Source: Chloroflexota bacterium (GTDB taxonomy: Bacteria > Chloroflexota > Chloroflexia > Thermomicrobiales > UBA6265). Taken from it: 7,205 nt of DNA. The stretch is from contig JAEVYR010000443.1 in NCBI GenBank assembly GCA_023392645.1, positions 1-7,205 on the forward strand, written 5' to 3'. Both the position numbers and the translations under genes were made by a program. Numbering within the stretch: the stretch's first letter is position 1; every line of letters starts with the position of its first letter. The notes under the pieces were generated by a model. The model was not told the DNA's origin. It worked only from the letters and a program-made list of their open reading frames with translations, and did no database searches. Positions 7,134 to 7,205 of this stretch are shown piece by piece.

Positions 7134-7199
7134 GGGACGTCTTGACCGCGCTGGCCAGCGTTCGGTGAATGCCAACGGGCGCGCGGTCAATGGCGTCCC
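7134..7199 (+). terminator. Long imperfect inverted repeat directly after hsdM, possible terminator
   Basis: The repeat starts on the base after the hsdM stop. GGGACG (7134-7139) pairs with CGTCCC (7194-7199). After a small internal loop (TC against TGG), TTGACCGCGC (7142-7151) pairs perfectly with GCGCGGTCAA (7181-7190). The centre, 7152-7180, can add a weak inner stem of GTT/AAC and GG/CC around 7160-7176. The 16 paired outer bases make chance unlikely. There is no run of T afterwards, so it is not a standard intrinsic terminator; an RNA-stabilising 3' hairpin, a bidirectional terminator or part of a dispersed repeat are alternatives. Confidence 0.5.
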
Positions 7200-7205
7200 A
7201 CTCTA

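Noticed and set aside
5373..7190. A 605-codon open frame on the - strand opposite hsdM and the end of gene X
   Set aside because: It is the antisense shadow of hsdM. The sequence is repetitive in V, E, G, A and L and no ribosome binding site supports its start.
1..7205. CRISPR array, tRNA, rRNA or insertion sequence
   Set aside because: No regularly spaced direct repeats, no cloverleaf or rRNA-like stretch, and no transposase motif or flanking terminal repeats were seen on either strand.

Overview
The window holds a complete Type I restriction-modification locus on the + strand in the order hsdR, hsdS, an unrecognised membrane/coiled-coil gene, hsdM. A divergent, truncated gene for a small membrane protein lies at the left edge. 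The DNA is GC-rich: a 60-base stretch hand-counted in hsdM is about 75% G+C, and codons end mostly in C or G. This points to a high-GC bacterium. The sequence alone does not fix the phylum, and nothing suggests a phage or plasmid backbone.

Layout. Positions 1-157 (- strand) hold the N-terminus of a small one-helix protein resembling the DUF6199 family, with a strong Shine-Dalgarno. Positions 158-289 are a 132-base divergent intergenic region with a short inverted repeat and no convincing promoter. hsdR (290-3124) encodes the ATP-dependent translocase/nuclease. hsdS (3121-4521) encodes the two-domain DNA specificity subunit. Gene X (4518-5549) encodes a 343-residue protein with two predicted membrane helices, a coiled coil and a helical C-terminal region. 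hsdM (5619-7133) encodes the N6-adenine methyltransferase and has its own good Shine-Dalgarno. A long imperfect inverted repeat (7134-7199) follows the hsdM stop directly.

How it works together. hsdR/hsdS and hsdS/gene X are joined by ATGA stop-start overlaps, so the first three genes are probably translationally coupled. hsdM follows after 69 bases. HsdM and HsdS should form the modification enzyme, and HsdR adds restriction of unmodified DNA. Gene X is transcribed within this unit and is the least ordinary element. Its position suggests an accessory or guard role in defence, but no known catalytic motif is visible and this remains inference. Composition is mosaic: hsdR, hsdM and the conserved HsdS spacer are very GC-rich, while the two target-recognition domains of HsdS and gene X are clearly poorer in GC, as expected if specificity modules and the accessory gene were exchanged or acquired separately.
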